Assembly: GCA_002327985.1 (NCBI GenBank)
Contig: DCVM01000040.1
Coordinates: forward strand, 7,143-34,350
Source: Syntrophaceae bacterium UBA2188
Lineage (GTDB): Bacteria; Desulfobacterota; BSN033; UBA1163
Reading direction: 5' to 3'
Length of the DNA stretch: 27,208 nucleotides
The position numbers and the translations under genes are program-made. The notes under the pieces are model-generated. The model saw only the letters and a list, made by a program, of their open reading frames with translations, was not told where the DNA came from and ran no database searches. Below, piece by piece: positions 15,608 to 23,275 of the stretch (positions within the stretch are counted from its first letter, which is position 1; each line of letters begins with the position of its first letter).

Positions 15608-16588
15608 TTACCGTTTTTTTAAAAATTCTGTGATGGTGTCCAAAGGGATCATAAATCCCACTTCATCGGTTCCACGATATCTCCCTTTCACAACACCTAT
15701 TAAATCGCCCGCTCCATTAAATACTGGGCTCCCACTGTTTCCAGGGAGAATCTCCATCTTCATCTGCCATAGCGGTAGATGACTCACCTGTCTCAGAGGG
15801 CCATCGATGGTTCCAGAGGCGATCGCTTTTGGTTGATTTAGGGGACATCCTATGAGGTATATCTTCTCTCCGATTTTGATGCGATTTTTCCCCTCTGCGA
15901 ATCGGACGGAGGAATTAAAATGGAATGGGACCTGAATCAGGGAGAGATCCCGCACTGGATCCAGATGGATCAAATCTCCTTGTAACTCTTCGCCGCCTTG
16001 CTGAAAGATAGTAATCGTCCGGACATCTTTCAGATCGTGGGCTGTAGAAAGGATGAATCCCTCTCGGTCGATGATGAAACCAGAAAACTGAATCGGATCC
16101 CCCTCTGCCCTGGCTTTCACACAGACGACAGATTTCCTTTGCGATAAGACCAAGGCTGGGACCTCTTGATCAGGCATTCCCCCTACACGTGTAGGAAGAG
16201 GCCCTCTCAAATAATCATCAAGATAAGCCCATAATACCTCAACCTTTGTCTGATCGAATTGTTCCTGAAGGGTATATTTTGCTAAGATGTGAGAAGCAAG
16301 TGGAGAGTGGGTTTTTAATAGGATCTCCCATTTTTCTTTCCCCTTAAAGGCGGATAACTGAACTTGACCTATCCCCAACGAGTTTCGAAATACCTCAAAA
16401 CCGGAATCGATGAGCCAGCGAGAGAGGACGCCTTCTGCCTCCACCATAGGGAGAAGGCATAATCTTGTTTCATCCATGACCCTCGCAGAAAGATCGGGAA
16501 GAGAGGGCAGAGGATTTTTCTCCATTGAAAGGAGAATCAGAAGTGCCAAAATAAAGAGGAGTCTTTTCACGGCAGAGCGACTTCGCAT
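15608..16588 (-). CDS. Membrane-anchored trypsin-like (S1C, HtrA-type) serine protease
   Basis: A 326-residue protein with one N-terminal hydrophobic segment (about 8-22) that is either a signal anchor or an uncleaved signal. An uncharacterised region (about 30-145) precedes a chymotrypsin-fold protease (about 150-326). The triad is complete: His184 in ILSTAHDL, Asp214 in DPVRDLSLIQV and Ser285 in LPGNSGSPVF. No PDZ domain follows, unlike DegP/DegS, so substrate choice must reside in the N-terminal region. The ATG at 16588 overlaps the phosphatase gene by 22 bases; an alternative GTG at 16570 would give a four-base GTGA overlap and a shorter charged N-terminus, and is at least as likely. A periplasmic regulatory protease in a kinase/phosphatase operon suggests envelope-stress sensing (inference). 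Confidence 0.88.
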   Translation of the reverse strand: MRSRSAVKRLLFILALLILLSMEKNPLPSLPDLSARVMDETRLCLLPMVEAEGVLSRWLIDSGFEVFRNSLGIGQVQLSAFKGKEKWEILLKTHSPLASHILAKYTLQEQFDQTKVEVLWAYLDDYLRGPLPTRVGGMPDQEVPALVLSQRKSVVCVKARAEGDPIQFSGFIIDREGFILSTAHDLKDVRTITIFQQGGEELQGDLIHLDPVRDLSLIQVPFHFNSSVRFAEGKNRIKIGEKIYLIGCPLNQPKAIASGTIDGPLRQVSHLPLWQMKMEILPGNSGSPVFNGAGDLIGVVKGRYRGTDEVGFMIPLDTITEFLKKR

Positions 16589-17301
16589 AACACCACTGTG
16601 ATATTGTCATGTCCGCCTGCTGATTTGGCTAATTCTATGAGTTTTTGGCCTTTTTGATCAAGGGGGATGGCAACAGAGAGAATCTCTTGAATCGAGGGAT
16701 TCTCCACCATATCGGTCAGGCCATCTGAACAGAGAAGGAAGAGATCACCCGGAAAGGTTTTTCCTCGGACCAAGTCCACGGCTATGCTTTCCTCAATCCC
16801 CACAGCCCTGAGGATGATATTTCGCAGTGAATGCATTTTGGCTTCTTCGGGAGTGATGACCCCCTGATCGATTTGATCCTGAACCACAGAATGATCTCGT
16901 GTGAGTTGTCTTAATTGGTTCTGTCTGAAAAGATAGGTTCGGCTATCCCCCACATGACCCACTAAATAGTTCTGGCCGTATAGCACTAATAACTCAGCCG
17001 TGCATCCCATCCCTTGATGTTGGGGGTTCTGCTTTGTGTGGTTTAGAATTCTCTCGTTGGCCAACCCGAAGACCTCCTGAACCAACTGATGTGTCTTCTG
17101 TTCAGATCCTCCTCCTTTTTTTGTAAGCACCTCAAAAGCAGTGTCTACAAAAATTTGGCTGGCTACCTCCCCTGCTGCAGCCCCACCCATTCCATCGGCA
17201 ACGAGAAAGAACCCTTTCTCGGGGTTTACAAGGAAAGCATCTTCGTTATTGGAACGCTTCAGACCTCTATCTGATTGACCAAAGGAGTAGATTTGAAGCA
17301 T
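16567..17301 (-). CDS. PP2C-family Ser/Thr protein phosphatase (Stp/PppA-type)
   Basis: A 244-residue compact PP2C phosphatase. The metal-binding motifs are complete: RSNNED (Asp21), VADGMGG (Asp36), GHVGDSR (Asp119), CSDGLTD (Asp193) and GGHDNIT (Asp232). It lacks any extra domain, like Stp1/PrpC and the T6SS-associated PppA. Its substrates should be the autophosphorylated kinases and their targets in this window; the kinase two genes downstream is the nearest. The gene heads the minus-strand operon. The ATG at 17301 has no Shine-Dalgarno, and a -10-like TACAAT (minus strand, 17312-17307) ends six bases before it, so a leaderless transcript is predicted. Confidence 0.95.
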   Translation of the reverse strand: MLQIYSFGQSDRGLKRSNNEDAFLVNPEKGFFLVADGMGGAAAGEVASQIFVDTAFEVLTKKGGGSEQKTHQLVQEVFGLANERILNHTKQNPQHQGMGCTAELLVLYGQNYLVGHVGDSRTYLFRQNQLRQLTRDHSVVQDQIDQGVITPEEAKMHSLRNIILRAVGIEESIAVDLVRGKTFPGDLFLLCSDGLTDMVENPSIQEILSVAIPLDQKGQKLIELAKSAGGHDNITVVLCEVALP

Positions 17302-17306
17302 AGTCT

Positions 17307-17312
17307 ATTGTA
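17307..17312 (-). promoter_or_regulatory. -10 element of the phosphatase operon
   Basis: On the minus strand the hexamer is TACAAT, five of six consensus bases. No convincing -35 is visible at 16-18 bases; the region upstream is AT-rich with an AAAATT-N6-AATTTT dyad (17325-17342) shared with the divergent promoter. Initiation would fall at or next to the ATG at 17301. Confidence 0.45.
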
Positions 17313-17345
17313 CAAAAATTGCAGAAAATTTAAAACAATTTTTTC

Positions 17346-17373
17346 TTGACCCTGGAAGACGATTGAGTATAAT
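17346..17373 (+). promoter_or_regulatory. Promoter of the FHA / sheath / cyclase operon
   Basis: TTGACC (17346-17351), a 16-base spacer and a perfect TATAAT (17368-17373). Initiation is expected at about 17379-17381, only 6-8 bases before the ATG at 17387, so the first gene would have almost no leader. It is divergent from the phosphatase operon in the same short intergenic region. Confidence 0.7.
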
Positions 17374-17386
17374 TAAAACACAACCG

Positions 17387-18307
17387 ATGAGCAGACCTCC
17401 TATTATTGTTGTTACTCTCATTCATATCTCAGGCCCTTTGAAAAGGAAAGAGTTAAGTTTTTCCGAACGAAGAGCCTCAGGTCGAGGGGTGATTTCGATA
17501 GGCCGTCATCCTTCCTGTGATGTCTGTTTCCCTGCAGATCTCCCCGGGGTGTCTCGGAAACATGCAGAGATTATCAGAGAGGGAAATAAATTTAAATTGG
17601 TGGACCATAGTAAGTTTGGCACCTATGTAAGAGGTAAAAAGGTACAGGATGGGGAAATCTTTATCGAAAATGGAGACGTCCTCGAATTTTCAGAGGGGGG
17701 GCCCAAGATCAGTTTCCTCATGGAGATCAAGGAGGCTGGAACAGACATTGACCATTTACCTCCCTGGCCTGGAAAAAGAGTCATAAAATCACCGAGACCT
17801 CCGGAACCACCAAAGCCTCCGGAGCCACCTAAGCATCCAGAACCACCCAAACCCCCAAAGCCTCCAACCTCACAACGACTGAGTATGCCTTTAAGCATTC
17901 AATATGGTCCAACTCTACGATCTTTTAATGAACTTCCCATTACCATTGGGAGAGGTCCAAAGGTCGATTTTAATATTGAGCATCCTGCACTTCTTGATCA
18001 ACACGCCCAAATTTTTTTTAGTGAGGATCAATATTGGGTAAAGGACCTCACTGGCCAAAGGTTGGTCCGGATCAATGACCATCCCATTGGAGCCCAGGCC
18101 CCCCTTCATCCAAGTGATGATTTGGCTCTGAGCCCCCAGGGACCTATTTTTCGTTTTATAGGTGAAGGTCGTTTGTTTGAAGTCGAGGAACCCTCAACCA
18201 AAGGATTTTCGGATCCTCACGAAGGGAAAGGGGAAGGTCAATCGCCGGTTCCTGGAGAGAAAGACCGTAAAAAACCTTCTTCTTTTTTTAAAAAATTTTT
18301 AAAATAA
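17387..18307 (+). CDS. Double-FHA protein with proline-rich linker
   Basis: A 306-residue cytoplasmic protein. FHA1 (about 15-110) has Gly39-Arg40, Ser56-x-x-His59 and GTYVRG, but Phe77 stands where the conserved Asn of the NG pair should be. A linker of repeated P-P-E/K units (about 140-170) follows. FHA2 (about 180-265) keeps TIGRG but its phosphopeptide-contacting segment reads LLDQHAQ in place of SRxHA and the NG motif is missing, so it is probably a degenerate copy. The C-terminus is Lys-rich. The ATG at 17387 is used because an in-frame TTG at 17363 overlaps the -10 box. By analogy with Fha/TagH proteins of type VI secretion, it may bind a threonine-phosphorylated kinase or effector; the next gene encodes a sheath protein. 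Confidence 0.85.
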   Translation: MSRPPIIVVTLIHISGPLKRKELSFSERRASGRGVISIGRHPSCDVCFPADLPGVSRKHAEIIREGNKFKLVDHSKFGTYVRGKKVQDGEIFIENGDVLEFSEGGPKISFLMEIKEAGTDIDHLPPWPGKRVIKSPRPPEPPKPPEPPKHPEPPKPPKPPTSQRLSMPLSIQYGPTLRSFNELPITIGRGPKVDFNIEHPALLDQHAQIFFSEDQYWVKDLTGQRLVRINDHPIGAQAPLHPSDDLALSPQGPIFRFIGEGRLFEVEEPSTKGFSDPHEGKGEGQSPVPGEKDRKKPSSFFKKFLK

Positions 18308-18391
18308 TTAATGCATCGGTCATCCATTTTTTACCTTACGTCTCATCCAAATGGCCGGAGACGTCGATCGAGTATAAAATAGGAGTTGATG

Positions 18392-19969
18392 ATGAAAGTG
18401 CCCCTCATTCCATTTAAGGTTTTGGTCTTAGCCCCATTTAGGGGGCATGAAAAAGATCTCTGGCCTCATGAACCGATCTGGGTAAATGGGGAGAATTTAG
18501 ATCAAGTCATGGAGGATTTAAATCTTTCTCTTAATATTCCTCTTCCCAAAAATCTTTGTCCCTCGGAGGGGTTGACTTTTCGCTTCAGGAGGATAAAAGA
18601 TTTTCACCCGGATGGTCTCATTGAAAATCATCCTTTCCTAAAGAACCTTCTCGAAGCTCAAAAATTTGTAAAGGAGGCAAAGAGCAAAGGTTTTTCAGAC
18701 GGGGATGTCGATAAGCGTCTCAAAGAGTGGCCGGATCTTCCCATTGGATTAAAATTTGAATCAAAAACAACCAAGTCCCCACCGGTTACTTCGCCTTCCA
18801 GATCAGTGGAGGATATTTTAAAAATGGTCTCCTTACCAGAAGGGATTACGGTTTCTTCAGGGGAGACACAATCCTTTATCTCCCAGGTGGATTCTTTCCT
18901 CCGGGAGGTTTTAAATCACCTTTTCGCTTGCGAGGATCTGAGGCGTCTGGAATCCACTTGGCAAGGGCTTCGATTTCTCATCAAAGAAGGTGGGGTGAAC
19001 GGAGATCTGAAGCTAAAATTATTCCCTGTTTCTATCGAAACCCTCGAAACCGCCTTAGACCATTTAATGGCCCATTTGATTGAGGACCTTCCATCTCTGG
19101 TGATCCTCGATTTACCCCTTGATAACACACCCAGAAGCCTTAAACTTTTCGAAAAAATTGCACGGTTCTCTGAAACTCTTCTCGTCCCAACACTGACCTG
19201 GATCACTTCTAAGTTTTTCCATATCGATACTTGGGAGAAAATAGAAACACTCTCCTTTTTGCCCCATCATATAGAAGATATGGCCTTTGCGAAGTGGCGT
19301 CAATTAAGAAAGAATCCTTCTTCCAGGTGGTTGGGCACCACTTGCAATCGATTTTTAAATCGCTACCCTTATGGTCCGGACAATAAACCAGGGACGATCT
19401 ATTTTGAGGAATCTCAGCCTCTCTGGCTCAGCCCAGTTTGGGGGGCGGCCAGCCTCATTGGAAAAAGCGTGCTTAAAACCGGCTGGCCAACGCGATTCAC
19501 CGATTGGCAAAATATCAAGATAGAAGGTCTCGCTCTGAATAGGATAAAGGGGGACCGATACCTCCCCACCGAGGCCAATTTTCCAGAGGAACGGATCACT
19601 CAATTCATCGATGTGGGGATCATTCCATTCATTTCACCCATGAACAAAGATATGGCTTTCATTACTTTTGAAACGACTGTGGGAGGTCGTTCTTTGAAAT
19701 ACCAGCTTTTCCTTTCGAGAATCACTCAATTCCTCTTCTGGTGCAAAGACCATCTTGAGAAGAATCTCCCTCCCCTGGAGATCGAGAAACAACTCTATCA
19801 GGCCTTCTCCCTTTTTTGGGAAAGGACAGGCCATCTCGCTCCCCAAGGTCTTGAAATTTCAGTGAGTAAGCCCAAGCCGGAACAACCAGCAATCGCGCGG
19901 ATCATGATCGACCCTTCCCGTCAAATCCTGCCTTCTGGAGAGAAAATCGAATTAGAGTTGAAGTGGTAA
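18392..19969 (+). CDS. tssBC: Fused TssB-TssC-like contractile sheath protein (type VI secretion-like)
   Basis: A 525-residue protein in two parts. Residues 1 to about 110 match the TssB/VipA pattern: PFKVLVLAPFRG, then an EPIWVNGENLDQVMEDL segment, and DFHPDGL (70-76) with a following LLEAQKFV helix. Residues about 150-525 match TssC/VipB: LRRLESTWQGLRFLI (LEstWxGL is the family hallmark), NRYPYG, a Trp-rich SPVWGAASLIGKSV helix, then YLPTEANFPEERITQFIDVG and IPFISPMNKDMAFI. TssB and TssC interlock to build the contractile sheath around the Hcp tube in T6SS. They are normally separate (about 170 and 495 residues); here they are one chain and compact. AGGAG (18381-18385) fits the ATG at 18392. 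No Hcp, VgrG, baseplate or ClpV gene is nearby. Sheath assembly is inference; family membership is likely. Confidence 0.75.
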   Translation: MKVPLIPFKVLVLAPFRGHEKDLWPHEPIWVNGENLDQVMEDLNLSLNIPLPKNLCPSEGLTFRFRRIKDFHPDGLIENHPFLKNLLEAQKFVKEAKSKGFSDGDVDKRLKEWPDLPIGLKFESKTTKSPPVTSPSRSVEDILKMVSLPEGITVSSGETQSFISQVDSFLREVLNHLFACEDLRRLESTWQGLRFLIKEGGVNGDLKLKLFPVSIETLETALDHLMAHLIEDLPSLVILDLPLDNTPRSLKLFEKIARFSETLLVPTLTWITSKFFHIDTWEKIETLSFLPHHIEDMAFAKWRQLRKNPSSRWLGTTCNRFLNRYPYGPDNKPGTIYFEESQPLWLSPVWGAASLIGKSVLKTGWPTRFTDWQNIKIEGLALNRIKGDRYLPTEANFPEERITQFIDVGIIPFISPMNKDMAFITFETTVGGRSLKYQLFLSRITQFLFWCKDHLEKNLPPLEIEKQLYQAFSLFWERTGHLAPQGLEISVSKPKPEQPAIARIMIDPSRQILPSGEKIELELKW

Positions 19970-19970
19970 G

Positions 19971-20138
19971 ATGGAAACCTTCAGAACTGGATACCCTTTT
20001 GGAGCCTGGCCAGTTTTTTTATTGATATCTGTCCCAGTGATTCTAATGGGGATCATTTTTTCCCATCAAATATTCCATGGAAAGGATCTAAAAACAACGT
20101 GGATTATAAGATTGAATATTCTGATAACGAAGAATTGA
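19971..20138 (+). CDS. Possible 55-residue membrane peptide
   Basis: An ATG one base after the sheath-gene stop opens a 55-codon frame: METFRTGYPFGAWPVFLLIS followed by a hydrophobic stretch (VPVILMGIIF) and a basic tail. The hydrophobic run at about 12-31 would make one transmembrane helix. It overlaps the first 40 bases of the cyclase gene in another frame, so the two could be coupled. No separate Shine-Dalgarno is seen beyond re-initiation at the TAAGATG junction. Too short for a family match; it may be non-coding. Confidence 0.35.
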   Translation: METFRTGYPFGAWPVFLLISVPVILMGIIFSHQIFHGKDLKTTWIIRLNILITKN

Positions 20139-21634
20139 AGGTTCATTATCTTAATCAGGATGAGATGACGGTTGGAAGGTTAGGTGGGAGTGATATTGAA
20201 TTAAGGGATGATTCTGTTTCAAGACGACACTGTAAGCTTGTTCGATCCGGGGAAAGTTATCAACTCATTGATTTAAATAGTTCCAACGGAAGTTATGTGA
20301 ATGGCTGTAGAGTTCACGAAAAATTGCTTGAAGTGGGAGATGTCATTGGGGTGGGTCGGATCGCCCTGAAATTCCTCATCGCACAAAAAGAGGAACGCTA
20401 TCATGATACGGATGTCCAAACAGTATCCATGATTGCCAATTTGGGGGAAGAGGAAAAACCAGAAAAAGGGTGCTCTGAAGAATTCAATTTTCTTTCATCC
20501 TTAACCAATCTTGGGAAAAGCTTGATCATGTCCGAGAATGTTGAAGATTCCTTCCAGAAAGTAGCGGATTTTGTTTTTGATTTCGTTGAGCCGGAGAAAG
20601 TCTATGTATTCCATTATGATGCAGTGCAGAATGATTTGTATCTAAAATATTCGCGTACAAAAAAGAAAGAAGAGATAGCGAAGATTTCAAAGACCATTGC
20701 ATTGAGGGCAATTCGTGAAAAGGTAGCCATTCTTTCTTCCGACACACGGGAGGATGTGCGTTTTGGAGAGGCCCAGAGTGTGTGGATGTATGGGATTACC
20801 TCGGCGATTTCGGTTCCGATATGGACCAAAGATGCGATATACGGTTTAATCTATGTGGATACGACCAGTTCAGACAAGATATTTGATAGGAAGGATTTGG
20901 AAAGGATGTCCATCATCGCCAATTTTGCTGGGCTTTCGGTCGAAGCACTGGATCGACTTGAAAAACTTGTCCGGGAAAGAAGATTACGATCGAGACTTGG
21001 AAGATATCATTCACCTGGCGTCGTTTCAAGATTAATTGATTTTCAAGGGGACACCGGGGCCATCATGCCTTATCAGGAAACAGAAGCCTCGGTATTGTTT
21101 ATTGATATCGTGGACTTTACCAATAAGGCTGAGGGGATGACCCCCCTTCAAGTGGGAATCTTTCTCAATCACTTTTTTACCGAGATGACAGAAATTATAT
21201 TCAGATATCAAGGGACACTCGATAAGTTTATTGGGGATGCCATCATGGCAGTGTTTGGTATACCTTTTGAGTTGAAGAACCACGCTGAAATGGCCGTTCA
21301 TGCTGCGGTTGAAATGTTAAAAAGATTGAGAGAGATGAATGGTCTTTTGCCGGAGGCAGAAAAGATAAAGGTCAGAATTGGCATTCATTCGGGGAAGTTG
21401 ATCGCAGGAGATTTTGGTTCACCCAAAAGGTTGGATTATACTGTTTTGGGTAATACGGTTAACGTTGCTTCCCGTCTGGAGTCGTCCATCGCTGGCCCAG
21501 ATGAAATTGTAGTATCGGAAGCCGTTTATATGGCAACAAGGCAGCAATTTGAATTCAAAGAAATCGGTGAAAAAAAGCTTGATGGAATTTCAGAACAGGT
21601 GAACACTTATCAAGTCATTCAAAAAAAAGAATGA
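20099..21634 (+). CDS. FHA-GAF-adenylate cyclase (class III)
   Basis: A 511-residue soluble enzyme. The FHA domain (about 5-95) is intact: Gly26-Arg27, Ser41-x-x-His44, and SSNGSYVNG (Asn63). A GAF domain spans about 130-300. The cyclase domain (about 325-505) has both metal Asp residues, Asp336 (FIDIVDFT) and Asp380 (FIGDAIMAVF), the adenine-selecting pair Lys376 and Asp446 (RLDYTVLG), and the Asn455/Arg459 pair (VNVASR). It should make cAMP from ATP, gated by FHA binding to a phosphothreonine protein and by the GAF ligand. The GTG start at 20099 keeps the whole FHA domain; GGAAAGG lies 12 bases upstream. The next in-frame ATG (20165) would cut off the first FHA strand. It is the last gene of the sheath operon, and converges with the minus-strand genes at 21646. 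Confidence 0.9.
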   Translation: MDYKIEYSDNEELKVHYLNQDEMTVGRLGGSDIELRDDSVSRRHCKLVRSGESYQLIDLNSSNGSYVNGCRVHEKLLEVGDVIGVGRIALKFLIAQKEERYHDTDVQTVSMIANLGEEEKPEKGCSEEFNFLSSLTNLGKSLIMSENVEDSFQKVADFVFDFVEPEKVYVFHYDAVQNDLYLKYSRTKKKEEIAKISKTIALRAIREKVAILSSDTREDVRFGEAQSVWMYGITSAISVPIWTKDAIYGLIYVDTTSSDKIFDRKDLERMSIIANFAGLSVEALDRLEKLVRERRLRSRLGRYHSPGVVSRLIDFQGDTGAIMPYQETEASVLFIDIVDFTNKAEGMTPLQVGIFLNHFFTEMTEIIFRYQGTLDKFIGDAIMAVFGIPFELKNHAEMAVHAAVEMLKRLREMNGLLPEAEKIKVRIGIHSGKLIAGDFGSPKRLDYTVLGNTVNVASRLESSIAGPDEIVVSEAVYMATRQQFEFKEIGEKKLDGISEQVNTYQVIQKKE

Positions 21635-21645
21635 ATGGGAGAGGA

Positions 21646-22410
21646 CTAACGGATCAGGTTTTTGAGATGTTCTTTGAAAGGATCAGGAATGTTCTCCACG
21701 GCCTCAAAAGCGATAACCTCCTGAAAAGCTGCAATGCCAGAGAGTTGGGTCACCTGGAGGATAAAATCATCAGGAGGCAGGAACGTCTCAACAGGGGTTT
21801 TCAAAATCACCACGGGAAGACCTCCCAGATCAGAAAGTTCTATGATCTCCGGTTGGTATCGCAGATCTTCGAATAGTTGATTTAAGATCGGAAAACGTTT
21901 GAGGAAGACCACCAGGGTGAGATGGTTGATCAGGCCCTGCCTCATCTCATCGGGCTGCCGAGATTCCATCCCCGAGGCCATTGCCTTCAAACGATTCAAC
22001 GGGCATTCACTTTGGTAAGAGAGAATCCACTTCACCGGAGAGGTGATGGTGATCGACCTGCCCGGCTCCCCTTCCAGAGAAAGGGAATATTGAAAAGGTG
22101 TACATTCTAATTGATGGGAGATAGGGGGTAACGGGGGTTGAAGTTTTTTAGGCAAACCAAATGGTTTTTCACAAATTTTGGCATACCACTCCTGAAGTTC
22201 GGTAAATGCCTTTTGAGCCCCTGGGATTTCATCGGTGTAGGCACTTTTGACGAGGTTTCCTAAGAGAATCCGTGGGATGAAAAGAGGCCTGATGATATCC
22301 AAATGGCTCCGGAGACGTTTGTTCAATACCTGTTCGATCTTCCCCGTCGTCTGCCGAAGCTTTAAAAATTCTTCATTGGTGAGATTTTTTCGAGATATCT
22401 TTTCGTCCAT
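21646..22410 (-). CDS. Unrecognised protein, partner of the following gene
   Basis: A 254-residue soluble protein. The N-terminal half is helical and basic (GKIEQVLNKRLRSHLDIIRP, then ILLGNLVKSAYTDE), and a Pro-rich PPLPPISHQ precedes a beta-rich part (SITITSPVKWILSYQSE). The C-terminal half contains FLKRFPILNQLFEDLRYQPE and ends EAVENIPDPFKEHLKNLIR. I do not recognise a family; the layout is reminiscent of baseplate or adaptor-type proteins but I see no specific motif. The ATG at 22410 is preferred because GGAGGGG lies about eight bases upstream; in-frame alternatives are ATG 22434 and TTG 22458, the latter overlapping the preceding stop. It is the last gene of the minus-strand kinase operon and converges on the adenylate cyclase. 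Confidence 0.75.
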   Translation of the reverse strand: MDEKISRKNLTNEEFLKLRQTTGKIEQVLNKRLRSHLDIIRPLFIPRILLGNLVKSAYTDEIPGAQKAFTELQEWYAKICEKPFGLPKKLQPPLPPISHQLECTPFQYSLSLEGEPGRSITITSPVKWILSYQSECPLNRLKAMASGMESRQPDEMRQGLINHLTLVVFLKRFPILNQLFEDLRYQPEIIELSDLGGLPVVILKTPVETFLPPDDFILQVTQLSGIAAFQEVIAFEAVENIPDPFKEHLKNLIR

Positions 22411-22454
22411 CTTTATTAGCCCCCTCCATAGCATACCCTCTAAAGGCTTGTCAA

Positions 22455-23231
22455 TCAATTTATTTTTATGATATAGAGTTCAGCCTCTTCTTGAGGTGAA
22501 TAGGAGCCAAAGAGAAAGGAATCAGGGAATCCCTTCACTCTCACGAAATAGGAGGTCTGAGGGTTCAACTCATTCTGAGCCGCCCAGGCAACATACTCTC
22601 TCTCTCCCCAATTGAGCTTCAAACCCTTTAGGGGATATTGGATCGATGATTTTTCAGGGAGGCTTCCTTTCGGACCCACGGCATGGAAGTCGATCTCTCC
22701 TCCTGCGATCCCAAACATGGCACCTGGCCAGTTGGTATTCTTCGGTCCCACCTCGAACCATTGTCCAATGTGTTGGGTTCCATAAATGTCTAAGTGATAT
22801 TCGGAAGCAATCTCTTGGCGGGCCCCATGGACTTTCACCATCAATTTCGCTGCCCATCCAGTATCGGAAAGGGATAAAAAGTCAGTCCCTTTGAGAGGGG
22901 TAGGGAGAGATTCAATGGGAGGAGGGTTTCCTTGAGTTAGAAGGATCACGATAGGAAAAGAAAAGCCTTTCCCGGCTTGGAGTGTGACCGTGAGAAGTGA
23001 AAGTCCATACCGGATCGACGGAACGGTTAGATTCTCGAGTGAGGCAAAAATGAGCCAGAGGGCCACTTCAGGTTTGATCAGTTCGGCCCTCACATTCATC
23101 CACACCATTTTCCCAAGATCATCTTCCCAAAAATGGCCTCGAACTTCCAGGCCGTAGGGGGTGAGTTGAGCGATTAAGTCTTTCACTTTCTCCTCAGAAT
23201 GCACCAGTGAAGTCAGCCATATTGTTTTCAT
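22455..23231 (-). CDS. Unrecognised two-domain protein
   Basis: A 258-residue protein without signal peptide or transmembrane helix. The first part (about 1-135) looks like an alpha/beta fold with alternating strands and helices (MKTIWLTSLVHSEEKVKDLI, VALWLIFASLENLTVPSIRY, FPIVILLTQGNPPP). The second part (about 145-258) is beta-rich with Trp and Gly (YGTQHIGQWFEVGPKNTNWP, GGEIDFHAVGPKG, YEVAW-like repeats) and could be an Ig-like or jelly-roll fold. Neither is named with confidence; a TIR-like or receiver-like N-terminus is a guess from layout. The ATG at 23231 has AAGGAG seven bases upstream, and that ribosome-binding site is tandemly duplicated. It belongs to the kinase operon with the next, equally unknown gene. 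Confidence 0.75.
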   Translation of the reverse strand: MKTIWLTSLVHSEEKVKDLIAQLTPYGLEVRGHFWEDDLGKMVWMNVRAELIKPEVALWLIFASLENLTVPSIRYGLSLLTVTLQAGKGFSFPIVILLTQGNPPPIESLPTPLKGTDFLSLSDTGWAAKLMVKVHGARQEIASEYHLDIYGTQHIGQWFEVGPKNTNWPGAMFGIAGGEIDFHAVGPKGSLPEKSSIQYPLKGLKLNWGEREYVAWAAQNELNPQTSYFVRVKGFPDSFLFGSYSPQEEAELYIIKIN

Positions 23232-23238
23232 TTCTTCA

Positions 23239-23260
23239 CTCCTTGATAACTCCTTGATAA
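23239..23260 (-). repeat. Tandem duplication of a ribosome-binding site
   Basis: On the minus strand the 11-base unit TTATCAAGGAG occurs twice in a row just before the ATG at 23231. Each copy contains AAGGAG; the copy nearest the ATG has seven-base spacing, the other is 11 bases further away. A slipped-strand duplication is the simplest origin. Confidence 0.85.
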
Positions 23261-23275
23261 CAGTTGACCCTACTC

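Noticed and set aside
17770..17900. Opposite-strand Gly-rich frame over the proline-rich linker of the double-FHA gene
   Set aside because: It is the antisense reading of repeated Pro codons and has no start signals.
21635..21645. Terminator between the adenylate cyclase and the convergent unknown gene
   Set aside because: Eleven bases, no hairpin.
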